In this document: one piece after another, positions 16,936-26,390 of the stretch
Numbering within the stretch: position 1 is the first letter of the stretch
Layout: each line of letters begins with the position of its first letter
From: Delftia tsuruhatensis
GTDB taxonomy: Bacteria > Pseudomonadota > Gammaproteobacteria > Burkholderiales > Burkholderiaceae_C
Length of the DNA: 64,000 nucleotides
NCBI RefSeq assembly: GCF_903815225.1
Contig: NZ_LR813084.1
Span: 4,922,001-4,986,000, forward strand
Direction of reading: 5' to 3'
Notes under the pieces: generated by a model
What the model saw: only the letters and a program-made list of their open reading frames with translations
Told to the model about the DNA's origin: nothing
The model's database searches: none
Program-made: the position numbers and the translations under genes

Positions 16936-18303
16936 ATGCGTTGGATAAATTTCCGAAGGATTGCGATCAGCCTGGCATTCGCCATCGTAGCGGCCGTGCT
17001 GCTGGTCAGCATTAACGAGGCCAGCTACAAGCGCTCGACCAAGGCACTGGAGGCCATGACGCAGACCCAGGCCACCCGCTCGGAGATCAGCCAGTTGCTG
17101 CGGCTGATGCTCGATGCGGAAACCGGCCTGCGCGGCTACCTGCTGACCGGCGAGGAGCGCTACCTGGAGCCCTACAGCAAGGCGATCACGGCCATCAACT
17201 ACAACATGGATGAGCTGCGCCAGATCTTCATCTACGACCCGCAGGAGCTGGCCATCTTCACGCCGCTGGCGCGCCAGGTCGAGCGCAAGATGAGCGAGAT
17301 GGAACTGAGCCTGCGCCTGTACCGCCAGGGCAACGAAGAGGCTTGGCGCTTCGTCATGTTCACCGATGTGGGCATGGAGAACATGGACGCCATCCGCGAC
17401 TACACGGGCAAGCTGCTGGAAGGCATAGACCAGCGCTCGGCCAAGAACCTGCAGGACATCGAGCACACGCTGTCCCTGTCGCGGATCGGCATCGCCACGG
17501 TCACGGCGCTGGGCGTGCTGGGCTTTTTCATGTACTTGCGCCAGGCCCATGCGCTGCAGCAGGCCCACCAGCGCGAGCAGGAAATCCAGCGCGACGAGCG
17601 CAACCGCCTGGAAGCCTTGGTGCGCGAGCGCACGGCCACCCTCACGGAGCTGGCCAACCACCTTCAGCAGGTGCGCGAGGACGAGCGCGGCCACCTGGCA
17701 CGCGAGCTGCACGACGAACTGGGTTCACTGCTGACGGCTGCCAAGCTCGACGTGGCCCGCCTCAAGTCCAAGATCGATCTCAGCGTCCCGGACGTGGGCG
17801 AACGTGTCAGCCATCTGGTGGAGACGCTCAACAGCGGCATCGCACTCAAGCGCCGCATCATCGAAGACCTGCGTCCCTCCTCGCTGTCCAACCTCGGCCT
17901 GACGACCGCGCTGGAGATCCTGGCCCGCGAATTCGGCGAGCGCAGCGGCATCGAGGTCACGGCCAACCTGGAACAGGTGGAACTGCCGGAGTCGACGCAG
18001 CTGACGGTCTACCGCATCGTCCAGGAGTCGCTGACCAACATCGGCAAGTACGCCAAGGCCAGCCACGTGCTGGTCTCGGTACACAACTACCCTACCTATG
18101 TCACGATACAGATCCAGGACGATGGCGAAGGCTTCGAGACCTCGTCCATGCGACCCAACTCCCACGGCCTGACCGGCATGCGCCACCGCGTGGAAGCGGC
18201 GGGTGGCCGCCTGACGGTATCGTCCGAGCTTGGCAAGGGCACGGCCATATCGGCCGTCATCCCACTGAACACCGCCTCGTCGTCCCCCTCCGCGTCCGCC
18301 TGA
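16936..18303 (+). CDS. CHASE3-domain sensor histidine kinase (HisKA_3 type)
   Basis: A membrane kinase of about 455 residues. A transmembrane helix lies at residues 7-27, a CHASE3-like extracytoplasmic domain up to about 180 (ETGLRGYLLTGEERYLEPY is its signature), a second helix at 183-202, a coiled coil, then a HisKA_3 dimerisation domain with the phospho-His in A-R-E-L-H-D-E-L-G-S (His259) and an HATPase_c domain with D-D-G-E-G-F and H-G-L-T-G-M. The ATG at 16936 follows a gagagg site; upstream in-frame ATGs give only a non-conserved extension. It pairs with the divergent NarL-type regulator. Confidence 0.9.
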   Translation: MRWINFRRIAISLAFAIVAAVLLVSINEASYKRSTKALEAMTQTQATRSEISQLLRLMLDAETGLRGYLLTGEERYLEPYSKAITAINYNMDELRQIFIYDPQELAIFTPLARQVERKMSEMELSLRLYRQGNEEAWRFVMFTDVGMENMDAIRDYTGKLLEGIDQRSAKNLQDIEHTLSLSRIGIATVTALGVLGFFMYLRQAHALQQAHQREQEIQRDERNRLEALVRERTATLTELANHLQQVREDERGHLARELHDELGSLLTAAKLDVARLKSKIDLSVPDVGERVSHLVETLNSGIALKRRIIEDLRPSSLSNLGLTTALEILAREFGERSGIEVTANLEQVELPESTQLTVYRIVQESLTNIGKYAKASHVLVSVHNYPTYVTIQIQDDGEGFETSSMRPNSHGLTGMRHRVEAAGGRLTVSSELGKGTAISAVIPLNTASSSPSASA

Positions 18304-18312
18304 CCCGCAACG

Positions 18313-18345
18313 TCCCTGCCCGGCTCCGCCGGCAGGGGCTTTTTC
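18313..18345 (+). terminator. Terminator after the histidine kinase
   Basis: CCTGCC/GGCAGG with an inner CGGC/GCCG extension, followed by CTTTTT. It closes the kinase transcript. Confidence 0.7.
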
Positions 18346-18525
18346 CCTAGGGGCCGACCGGTGCATTCCTACAGTCGACCCGTGCCCAACCCTGACGCCA
18401 TGCCACGCCGGGCACCGTCAATCGGACCCCGGCCCGCTCGGTACAGTCGATGGCATGTGAACAGCACCCGGCCCCTACCCGCCCCGTGCCGTTTCCTGGA
18501 AAACGAACATCGCAAGGAGTTTTTC

Positions 18526-18687
18526 ATGCTGCACTACGCCATCGTGTTCTTCGTCATTGCCCTGGTCGCCGCCATCTTCGGCTTCGGTGGCATTGCGGCA
18601 GGCGCTGTAGGCATCGCCAAGATCCTGTTCTATATTTTCGTGATCATGGCCGTCGTCACCTTCGTGATGAGCCTGATCAAGAAGTAG
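18526..18687 (+). CDS. DUF1328 small membrane protein (YtjA type)
   Basis: A 53-residue, almost wholly hydrophobic protein with two transmembrane helices (residues 3-25 and 29-50) ending in [12 protein letters not shown] is the DUF1328 core. A strong ribosome site (aaggag) precedes the ATG. It heads a run of three small envelope or stress-type genes. Its role is unknown. Confidence 0.88.
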   Translation: MLHYAIVFFVIALVAAIFGFGGIAAGAVGIAKILFYIFVIMAVVTFVMSLIKK

Positions 18688-18752
18688 CGGCTGCACCGTC
18701 TTCGACACACCGCACATCGCATCCATCACCAGTATTCAGGAGGATCCATTCA

Positions 18753-19142
18753 ATGAGCCAGACCGAGAAAGCAGTGAACAAAGCCGCCGATGCCGCCAAG
18801 GAAGTCGCTCAGGACGTGACCGACGCTGCCAAGGAGGCCGTCAACACCACGCGGCGTACGGCGGCCAGCGCGCTGGACAAGGCCGAGGAGGGCGTGCAGG
18901 CCGTCGAGCGCGAGCTCAACCCCGTCATCGACGACCTCGCGGCCCGTGCCCAGGAATGGGCCACGCGCGGCATCAACTTCTGCGCAGACAGTTCCGACCG
19001 TGCACGCCGCCAGCTGCAGTCGGCCACCGAAGCCACCACCCGCTACGTCATCGAGCAGCCGGGCCGCTCGATCCTGCTGGCAGCCGCCACCGGCGCCGCC
19101 ATCGCCACCGCGTTCTTCATGAGCTCGCGCTCGCGCAAGTAA
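18753..19142 (+). CDS. ElaB/YqjD/DUF883-type membrane-anchored protein
   Basis: A 129-residue protein: a long amphipathic Ala/Lys/Glu-rich helix (residues 1-95) and one C-terminal transmembrane segment (about 106-123) followed by S-R-S-R-K. This is the design of YqjD/ElaB proteins, which tether to the inner membrane and bind ribosomes in stationary phase in E. coli. A perfect aggagg ribosome site lies ahead of the ATG. Family membership is judged from architecture. Confidence 0.75.
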   Translation: MSQTEKAVNKAADAAKEVAQDVTDAAKEAVNTTRRTAASALDKAEEGVQAVERELNPVIDDLAARAQEWATRGINFCADSSDRARRQLQSATEATTRYVIEQPGRSILLAAATGAAIATAFFMSSRSRK

Positions 19143-19192
19143 GCAGACCGCTCCTGCGTTCCCCATTTTTCCCATCCAAGAAGGAAACGACC

Positions 19193-19513
19193 ATGCAAAA
19201 GTACACCCGAGCCATCGCTTTCGCCCTTGTCGCCGGCGCCACCGTGCTGGGCACCACCGCGTGCTCCGTGGCCCGCAACCAGCAGACCGTGGGCTCGTAT
19301 GTGGACGATGCCGGCATCACCACGGCCGTGAAGGCCAAGATGGCGGAGGACAAGAGCGTCTCGGCCACCTCCATCAGCGTCGAGACGTTGAACGGCACGG
19401 TGCAGCTGTCCGGCTTTGCGAAGTCCGAAGCGGAAAAGGCCCGCGCCGCCGAGATCGCCCGCACCACCAAGAACGTGCGCGAAGTGCGCAACAGCATCGT
19501 GGTCCGACCCTGA
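19193..19513 (+). CDS. BON-domain lipoprotein (OsmY-like)
   Basis: A 106-residue exported protein. The signal peptide ends in a lipobox-like L-G-T-T-A-C with Cys near residue 23, so it is probably a lipoprotein. One BON domain fills residues 38-105 (D-D-A-G-I-T-T-A-V-K-A-K-M, then V-Q-L-S-G-F-A). BON domains bind membranes and are typical of osmotic stress proteins. A gaaggaaa ribosome site precedes the ATG. It is the third of a small-gene trio and ends at a terminator. Confidence 0.85.
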   Translation: MQKYTRAIAFALVAGATVLGTTACSVARNQQTVGSYVDDAGITTAVKAKMAEDKSVSATSISVETLNGTVQLSGFAKSEAEKARAAEIARTTKNVREVRNSIVVRP

Positions 19514-19537
19514 GCCTGGTCTCGGCCGATGCCCCCG

Positions 19538-19563
19538 AAGGCCGGTTCACCGGCCTTTTTTCT
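19538..19563 (+). terminator. Terminator after the BON lipoprotein gene
   Basis: AAGGCCGG-ttca-CCGGCCTTTTTT, a perfect stem with a T-run. Confidence 0.85.
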
Positions 19564-19606
19564 TTGGCGCTCCCCGCTTGCCGACATACCGCGTAAAGTC
19601 CCTGCC

Positions 19607-20707
19607 ATGCGTGTCTTCAACTGTGATGCCTGCGGCCATCCTGTCTTCTTCGACAGTGTGCAATGCGTGCACTGCGGAGCCTTCCTGGCCTTTCTGCCCC
19701 AACACCTGCAGGTGGCCTGCCTGAGACCCGCGCCCCATCCGCATGCGGACACGCTGTGGGAGACCTTGCCTTCGCCGGCACGCGCGGCCGCCGCACCGGC
19801 CAGGCTCTACAAGATGTGCAGCCACCGCGGTCCGATCGGACAGTGCAACTTCGCACTGCCAGCCGATGATCCCCATGCGCTGTGTGAATCGTGCCGCCAG
19901 ACACGCTGGCTGCCGGATCTGTCCGACCCCTCCAACGCGCTGCGCTGGACGCGGATCGAGTCCGCCAAGCGCCAGCTGTTCTACACGCTGGCCCGGCTCG
20001 GCCTGGCGCCGCGGCCTGGCGAGGAGGGGCCGCGCTTCGAACTGCTAGCCGATCTGCCTGGACAGACGCCGGTGATGACGGGCCACGCCAATGGCACCAT
20101 CACGCTGAACGTGGTCGAGGCCGACGACGCCGAGCGCGCCCGCCGGCGCCAGGCCCTGCACGAGCCCTACCGCACCCTGCTCGGACATCTGCGCCATGAA
20201 TCCGGGCATTTCTTCTGGGAACGGCTGGTGGTGGGAACAGGCCGGATCGACGAATTCCGCACGCTGTTCGGCGACGAGCGCCAGGACTATGCTCAGGCGC
20301 TGCAGGACTACTATGCCCGCGACCCCATGGACAACCAGTGGCGTGACAGCTTCGTCAGCGCCTATGCGACGGCGCATCCCTGGGAGGACTGGGCGGAGAG
20401 CTGGGCCCACTACCTGCACATGGTCGACCTGCTGGAGACTGCCGCCAGCTACGGCACCTGCATCGCCGTGCCGGCAGGTAGCGCAACCCCGCCCGCCCTG
20501 CGGGTACAGGACCCGTTTGCGGACCCGGCGCCCGACTTCGACACCATGCTGGACCAATGGGTGCCGCTGACACTGCTGACCAACAGCCTCAGCCGCAGCC
20601 TGGGCCAGGAGGACGCCTATCCGTTCGCGCTCTCTGCGGGCGCACGGCGCAAGCTGGAATTCATCTATCTGTCCGTTCAGGCCGGGGCAGCGGGACGCCG
20701 CGCCTGA
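19607..20707 (+). CDS. Zinc-ribbon and zinc metallopeptidase domain protein
   Basis: A 366-residue cytosolic protein without a signal peptide. The N-terminal ribbon has C-x2-C at 6/9 and C-x2-C at 20/23; two more cysteine groups lie near 71-96 (C-E-S-C). The metallopeptidase motif H-E-S-G-H is at residues 197-201, with downstream acidic residues in H-P-W-E-D-W-A-E-S-W-A-H-Y as third-ligand candidates. This matches the family of putative zinc-binding peptidases with an N-terminal ribbon. Substrate is unknown. It stands alone and is convergent with coaD, five bases apart. Confidence 0.85.
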   Translation: MRVFNCDACGHPVFFDSVQCVHCGAFLAFLPQHLQVACLRPAPHPHADTLWETLPSPARAAAAPARLYKMCSHRGPIGQCNFALPADDPHALCESCRQTRWLPDLSDPSNALRWTRIESAKRQLFYTLARLGLAPRPGEEGPRFELLADLPGQTPVMTGHANGTITLNVVEADDAERARRRQALHEPYRTLLGHLRHESGHFFWERLVVGTGRIDEFRTLFGDERQDYAQALQDYYARDPMDNQWRDSFVSAYATAHPWEDWAESWAHYLHMVDLLETAASYGTCIAVPAGSATPPALRVQDPFADPAPDFDTMLDQWVPLTLLTNSLSRSLGQEDAYPFALSAGARRKLEFIYLSVQAGAAGRRA

Positions 20708-20712
20708 GACGC

Positions 20713-21213
20713 TCAGGGCGTGCGGTTGGCCTGCACCTTCTGCAGCAGCCGCGCGTGCACGCCGGGCGAGACGAACTTGTCGACCTCGCCGTCCAGCGTG
20801 GCGATCTCGCGCACGAAGGTGCTGCTGATGAACTGGTAGCGGTCGCTGGGCGTGAGAAACACGGTCTCCACCTCGGGCATCAGGGTGCGGTTCATGCCCG
20901 CGAGTTGAAACTCGTAGTCGAAGTCGGTGACGGCGCGCAGGCCGCGCACCATGGCCTTGCCGCCGCGGGCCACCACGAAGTCGCGCAGCAGGCCATGGAA
21001 GCTCTCGACCTGCACATGGGGATAGATGGACACGGCCTCGCGCACCATCTCCATGCGCTCTTCCAGGTTGAACATGGTCTTCTTGTGGTGCCCGGCCGCC
21101 ACGGCCACGATGACATGGCTGAACAGCTGGGTCGCACGGCGCACCACATCCTCGTGACCCAGTGTGATCGGATCGAAGGTTCCGGGATAGACGGCAATCA
21201 CGTCCTGGCTCAT
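20713..21213 (-). CDS. coaD: Phosphopantetheine adenylyltransferase
   Basis: Penultimate enzyme of coenzyme A synthesis, transferring AMP to phosphopantetheine. The 166 residues start with Y-P-G-T-F-D-P-I-T-L-G-H (nucleotidyltransferase T/HxGH motif), include V-R-G-L-R-A-V-T-D-F-D-Y-E and end with F-I-S-S-T-F-V-R-E. It lies downstream of rsmD on the same strand (131-base gap), the usual rsmD-coaD pairing. Confidence 0.97.
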   Translation of the reverse strand: MSQDVIAVYPGTFDPITLGHEDVVRRATQLFSHVIVAVAAGHHKKTMFNLEERMEMVREAVSIYPHVQVESFHGLLRDFVVARGGKAMVRGLRAVTDFDYEFQLAGMNRTLMPEVETVFLTPSDRYQFISSTFVREIATLDGEVDKFVSPGVHARLLQKVQANRTP

Positions 21214-21344
21214 GGCGGTGGCTCTCCTTGGCTGCGCGTGCCCTGGTCCGGCACGGATGGCGCATTATGCATTGCACTGCAACATGGCCGGTCGGCTGCG
21301 CGACAGCCGTGCCACCGGCCTGGGCACGGCTGCCGTGGACGGCC

Positions 21345-22052
21345 TCACTCGTCCAGCGATGCCCTGCGCAGCAGGTGGGCGTGGACGGCACCGGCCTTGA
21401 GATGGCGGTGCAGCCCCAGTCCTCCAGCCTGTGCCAGCTGCTCCTCGCTCCAGGCCCGGGGCGCCTCCAGGTAGACATAGCCCAGGGCCGACACGGCCTG
21501 CGCGGCGGCCTTGAGCGCCGGCTCGAACAGGTCGGCACGGTCGAACGGGGGATCGATCAGCACCAGGTCCAGCGTGCCCGGCGCCACCTGGCGCAGGCAC
21601 CCCAGGCCATCGCCGCGCAGCACGCGCACGGCCTGGGCACCCAGACGCTCTCGCAGGCGCTGCAACTGCAGGACCAGGGCGCCATCCTGCTCGTTCATCA
21701 GCACGCTGGCCGCGCCGCGCGATGCAGCCTCGAAGCCCAGGGCTCCCGTGCCTGCGAAGGCATCCAGGCAGTGCCAGCCCGTCAGGTCCTGGCCCAGCCA
21801 GTTGAACAGGGTCTCGCGCACACGGTCGGGCGTGGGCCGCAGGCCCGGGTGCTGCGCCACGGGCAGCCGCGTGCGGCGCCACTGGCCGCCGATGATGCGG
21901 ACCTCGCCCGCGCCCGAAGAAGCCGGCTTGCCGGCTTTCGTCTTCACGGCAGGCACTGCCGCAGGCGCCTTGGGCGCCGCGGCCTCGGCCGTGGCCTTTT
22001 CCAGCCAGCGCTTGCCGGCGGGCGTATGCAGCTTGATGCTGTTGCGGCTCAT
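21345..22052 (-). CDS. rsmD: 16S rRNA (guanine966-N2)-methyltransferase
   Basis: A 235-residue SAM methyltransferase for G966 of 16S rRNA. After a variable Ala/Lys-rich N-terminus of about 48 residues come R-I-I-G-G-Q-W-R-R, R-P-T-P-D-R-V-R-E-T-L-F-N-W-L, the SAM motif L-D-A-F-A-G-T-G-A-L-G and the catalytic D-P-P-F. The ATG overlaps the stop of the M16 peptidase gene (ATGA), so translation is coupled. Confidence 0.93.
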   Translation of the reverse strand: MSRNSIKLHTPAGKRWLEKATAEAAAPKAPAAVPAVKTKAGKPASSGAGEVRIIGGQWRRTRLPVAQHPGLRPTPDRVRETLFNWLGQDLTGWHCLDAFAGTGALGFEAASRGAASVLMNEQDGALVLQLQRLRERLGAQAVRVLRGDGLGCLRQVAPGTLDLVLIDPPFDRADLFEPALKAAAQAVSALGYVYLEAPRAWSEEQLAQAGGLGLHRHLKAGAVHAHLLRRASLDE

Positions 22053-23410
22053 GGCTGTCCTCCCACGACGACGGTCACCATGCGCTCGGGCTGCAGCATG
22101 CGCTGCATGGCCTCGCGCACATCACGCACCGTCAGCGCCTGCACGCGCTCGGTCCAATGCTCCAGGTAGTCCAGCGGCAGGCCGTTCCAGGCGATGTTGG
22201 CCACATTGCCCAGCAACTTGCGGTTGCTGTCGATGCGCAGGGCGAAGCCACCGATCAGGTTGTCCTTGGCGGCCTTCAGTTCCTTGTCGGTCGGTCCTTC
22301 GGCCACGAAGCGGCGCAGCGTTTCCTGCGAAACCTTCAGGGCCTCCGCCGCCTGGTCGGGGCGCGTCTGCAGGCCGATGGTGAAGGCCCCCGCGTCCAGG
22401 CCCGGGGAGAAGTCGCTGTAGACGCTGTAGCTCAGGCCGCGCTTTTCACGCACCTCCTCGGTCAGCCGCGAGGTGAAGCCGCCGCCGCCCAGGATATGGT
22501 TGCCCACGAGCACGGCCATGAAGTCCGGACTGTTGCGCGCAATGCCCGGCTGCGCGATCAGCACCTGGGCCTGGGCCGAGGCGAAGGGGATATTCTCCGT
22601 GACCGGCGCCTTGAGAGCCTGCACCCTGGGCACCTCCGGCTGGGGCGCACAGACGCTGGCGTCCTGCCCCTGCGCTGCCTGCAGCGGTGCCAGCAACTGC
22701 TGCACCAGCTGGTCGGCCTGCTCGCGGCTGACCGCGCCGACGACGCTGACCTTGGCGCGGCAGGCGGCGATCAGGCGGCGATGGAAGGACTGCATGTCTG
22801 ACAGGTCGATACGCGACAGGCTCTCGCCCGTGGCGCGCGCACCGTAGGGGTGGGATCCGAACACGCCCTGGCTCAGGGCCTTGGCGGCCACCATGCCGGG
22901 CCGCGTGTCGGCCTCCTTGATGGCAGCGCTCCAGCGCTCGCGCTCACGCAGCCACACATCCTGCGGCCAGCTGGGGCTGGCGATCTGGCGTGCCGCCAGG
23001 GCCACGGCGCGCTGCAGCAGGGCAGGCTCGGTCAGCGAACGCAGGCCATAGCTGAAGCTGTCGCGGCCGGCCTGGGCGCCAAAGCTGGCCCCCAGATCTG
23101 CCCAGGCCTGGCCCAGGCCGTTCTCGTCGAGCGCGGGTGCATCGTTCAGGGCCACGACGCCCTTGGACGCCATCAACGCCACGGCACTGGCCAGGCCTGC
23201 CTGGCTTGCCGGATCGCGCCGGCTTCCGGCATCGAAGTCCAGTTGCACGTCGACCATGGGGATGCCCGGGCTGTCCACCAGCCAGACCTGCGCCCCGCTG
23301 GGCTGGGTCCAGTGCTGGATCGGCAGCAGTGCCCAGGCGGACGTGGCGCCAAAGCCCAGGCCCACGCTTGCCAGCACGGAGCTGGCCACCATCTTTTTCA
23401 TGTTCTTCAT
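22049..23410 (-). CDS. M16 family peptidase-like protein, non-catalytic partner
   Basis: An exported protein of 453 residues with a signal peptide (residues 6-28). It has the two-lobe M16 fold (G-G-G-G-F-T-S-R-L-x-E-x-V-R-E-K-R-G-L-S-Y is the C-terminal lobe signature near 310-330), but the zinc motif H-x-x-E-H is replaced by an Ala-rich stretch, so it is probably inactive alone. The catalytic partner is the gene directly upstream (23436-24914). Such pairs form heterodimeric periplasmic proteases. A tggag site supports the ATG at 23410. Confidence 0.85.
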   Translation of the reverse strand: MKNMKKMVASSVLASVGLGFGATSAWALLPIQHWTQPSGAQVWLVDSPGIPMVDVQLDFDAGSRRDPASQAGLASAVALMASKGVVALNDAPALDENGLGQAWADLGASFGAQAGRDSFSYGLRSLTEPALLQRAVALAARQIASPSWPQDVWLRERERWSAAIKEADTRPGMVAAKALSQGVFGSHPYGARATGESLSRIDLSDMQSFHRRLIAACRAKVSVVGAVSREQADQLVQQLLAPLQAAQGQDASVCAPQPEVPRVQALKAPVTENIPFASAQAQVLIAQPGIARNSPDFMAVLVGNHILGGGGFTSRLTEEVREKRGLSYSVYSDFSPGLDAGAFTIGLQTRPDQAAEALKVSQETLRRFVAEGPTDKELKAAKDNLIGGFALRIDSNRKLLGNVANIAWNGLPLDYLEHWTERVQALTVRDVREAMQRMLQPERMVTVVVGGQP

Positions 23411-23435
23411 CTTCACTCCAGCGGGCTTGGCCGCA

Positions 23436-24914
23436 TCAATGCAGGGGGCCGTTGATGCCTGCGCCGGCATCGGGGCGGCGAGGCTTGCCCCCTTCGGGCA
23501 ATGGCTGCGGCACCAGGGTGCCCACGGTGAGCTGGTCATCGCCGAAATACCGGGCCGCCACGCGCCTGACATCCTCTGACGTGATGGTGCGCAACTGGTC
23601 CAGCAGGCGGTCTTCCGCATCCAGCGGCATGCCCTGGACCCAGTAGCTGCCCAGGCTCTGGGCCTGGCCCATGACCGAGTCGCGCTCATAGATATTGGAG
23701 GCCATCCACTGGGTCTTCACACGCTCGAGTTCGGCAGGTTCGACGCCATCCTTCGCGACCCTTGCGACCTCGGCGCGCAAGGCGGCCTCGACCTCGGCAG
23801 CCGTCTTGCCCGTGGCAGGCACGCCTGTCAGCATGAACAGGCCGGGGCCGCGCCCCATGAGGGACATGGAGCTGCCCGCGCCGTCCGCCACACGGCCTTC
23901 GCCCTGCACCAGGGCACGCTCCAGGCGCGCGCCGTCATAACCGTCGAGCACGGCCGAGAGCACCAGCAGCGCCAGCGCATCGCGGTCGTCGGCCGTGAGG
24001 TCGCTGACGCGTGTCAGCGAAGGTGCACGGAAGGCCAGGGCCACCAGGGCCTGCTCGGCCGGCTGCCTGACCTCGATGCGGCGCATGCCGATCTGCACGG
24101 GCTCGGTGCGCGGCTTGCGTGCCGGCAGGGCCCGTGCGGGAATGCTTCCGTAGTACTTTTCGGCCCAGGCGCGGACCCTGGCCACATCCACATCCCCCGC
24201 GACGACCACGGCGGCATTGCCGGGCACATACCAGCGGCGGTGGAAATCGCGAACGTCATCGGGCGTCATGGCATCCAGGTCGCTCATCCAGCCGACCACG
24301 GGCCGATGGTAGGGCGAGGCCATGAAGGTCGCCGCCATCAGTTGCTCCATCAGCATGGCGCGCGGCTGGTCCTCGGTGCGCATGCGGCGCTCCTCCTTGA
24401 CGACCTCGATTTCCTTCTTGAACTCGCTGTCCGGCCAATGGTTGTTGGCAAAGCGGTCGGATTCGAGCTTCATCACGTCTTCCAGCCGATTGGCGGGAAT
24501 CTGCTGGTAGTAGCCTGTGTAGTCGCGGCTGGTGAAAGCGTTTTCCTGCCCGCCCAGCGCGGCCACGCGGCGCGAGAACTCGCCGGGTGCCACCTTCTTC
24601 GAACCCTTGAACATCATGTGCTCGAGCACATGGGCCACGCCCGAGGTGCCATCGACCTCGTCGATGGCACCCACGCGCACCCAGACCATGTGCACGGCCG
24701 TGGGCGCGCGCCGGTCCGGCTGCACGATCAGCCGCATGCCGTTCCTGAGGGTGAATTGCTGCGCCATGCCGGCGGAGCGCGATCCGTCCGTGGCCTGGTT
24801 GGCCACCGTCTGCAACAGCGATGAAGGGATGGAAGATGATGCATCGGGGGCGGCCAGCGCAGCCCCGGTGCCCATGCAGGCCATTAAGCCCAGGAGGGTG
24901 AGTGCATGTTTCAT
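23436..24914 (-). CDS. M16 family zinc metallopeptidase, catalytic subunit
   Basis: A 492-residue exported protease with a signal peptide (residues 1-22, A-L-A-A). The inverted zinc motif H-V-L-E-H is at 95-99, followed about 75 residues later by the third ligand region E-I-E-V-V-K-E-E-R-R. It is similar to the pitrilysin/PqqL branch. It precedes the inactive partner by 25 bases and is divergent from ftsY with only 28 bases between the start codons. Substrates are unknown; the pair may clear periplasmic peptides. Confidence 0.9.
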   Translation of the reverse strand: MKHALTLLGLMACMGTGAALAAPDASSSIPSSLLQTVANQATDGSRSAGMAQQFTLRNGMRLIVQPDRRAPTAVHMVWVRVGAIDEVDGTSGVAHVLEHMMFKGSKKVAPGEFSRRVAALGGQENAFTSRDYTGYYQQIPANRLEDVMKLESDRFANNHWPDSEFKKEIEVVKEERRMRTEDQPRAMLMEQLMAATFMASPYHRPVVGWMSDLDAMTPDDVRDFHRRWYVPGNAAVVVAGDVDVARVRAWAEKYYGSIPARALPARKPRTEPVQIGMRRIEVRQPAEQALVALAFRAPSLTRVSDLTADDRDALALLVLSAVLDGYDGARLERALVQGEGRVADGAGSSMSLMGRGPGLFMLTGVPATGKTAAEVEAALRAEVARVAKDGVEPAELERVKTQWMASNIYERDSVMGQAQSLGSYWVQGMPLDAEDRLLDQLRTITSEDVRRVAARYFGDDQLTVGTLVPQPLPEGGKPRRPDAGAGINGPLH

Positions 24915-24942
24915 AGAATGCTGTGATTCTAAGAACCTGCCG

Positions 24943-26151
<1,209 letters not shown>

Positions 26152-26191
26152 CGGCAGCCACCGGGCCCGGCCGAAGCCACCCCTTCGAACC

Positions 26192-26217
26192 AAGGAGCGC
26201 ACTGCGCTCCTTTTTTC
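26192..26217 (+). terminator. Terminator after ftsY
   Basis: AAGGAGCGC-act-GCGCTCC followed by TTTTTT. Confidence 0.85.
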
Positions 26218-26253
26218 ATGGCCGCATGGGGGACAGAGGGCAAGGGTTTTCCC

Positions 26254-26267
26254 TTGATCCGTATCAA
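26254..26267. promoter_or_regulatory. Perfect FNR/ANR box upstream of a Bug protein gene
   Basis: TTGAT-ccgt-ATCAA matches the FNR consensus TTGATNNNNATCAA in all ten defined positions. An A/T-rich -10-like TTATAA (26295-26300) follows, so the box centre lies roughly 42-46 bases before the likely transcript start, near the class II activator position. The next gene is the Bug protein at 26391. Confidence 0.65.
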
Positions 26268-26307
26268 GCCACAGGTTTTATGCTCGGCATTGATTTATAA
26301 GAAGAAC

Positions 26308-26329
26308 ATTGTTTTATACAAGAAACAAT
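26308..26329. promoter_or_regulatory. Inverted repeat in the Bug protein leader
   Basis: ATTGTTT-(8)-AAACAAT, a seven-base perfect inverted repeat with an A/T-rich spacer, 62 bases before the ATG. It has no T-run, so it is a candidate operator and not a terminator. Confidence 0.35.
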
Positions 26330-26390
26330 CGATGCTGGCAGGCACTTCTCTTGCTTGCACTTGCCTTCGCCTTTCTCAGGAGTTCCCCCC

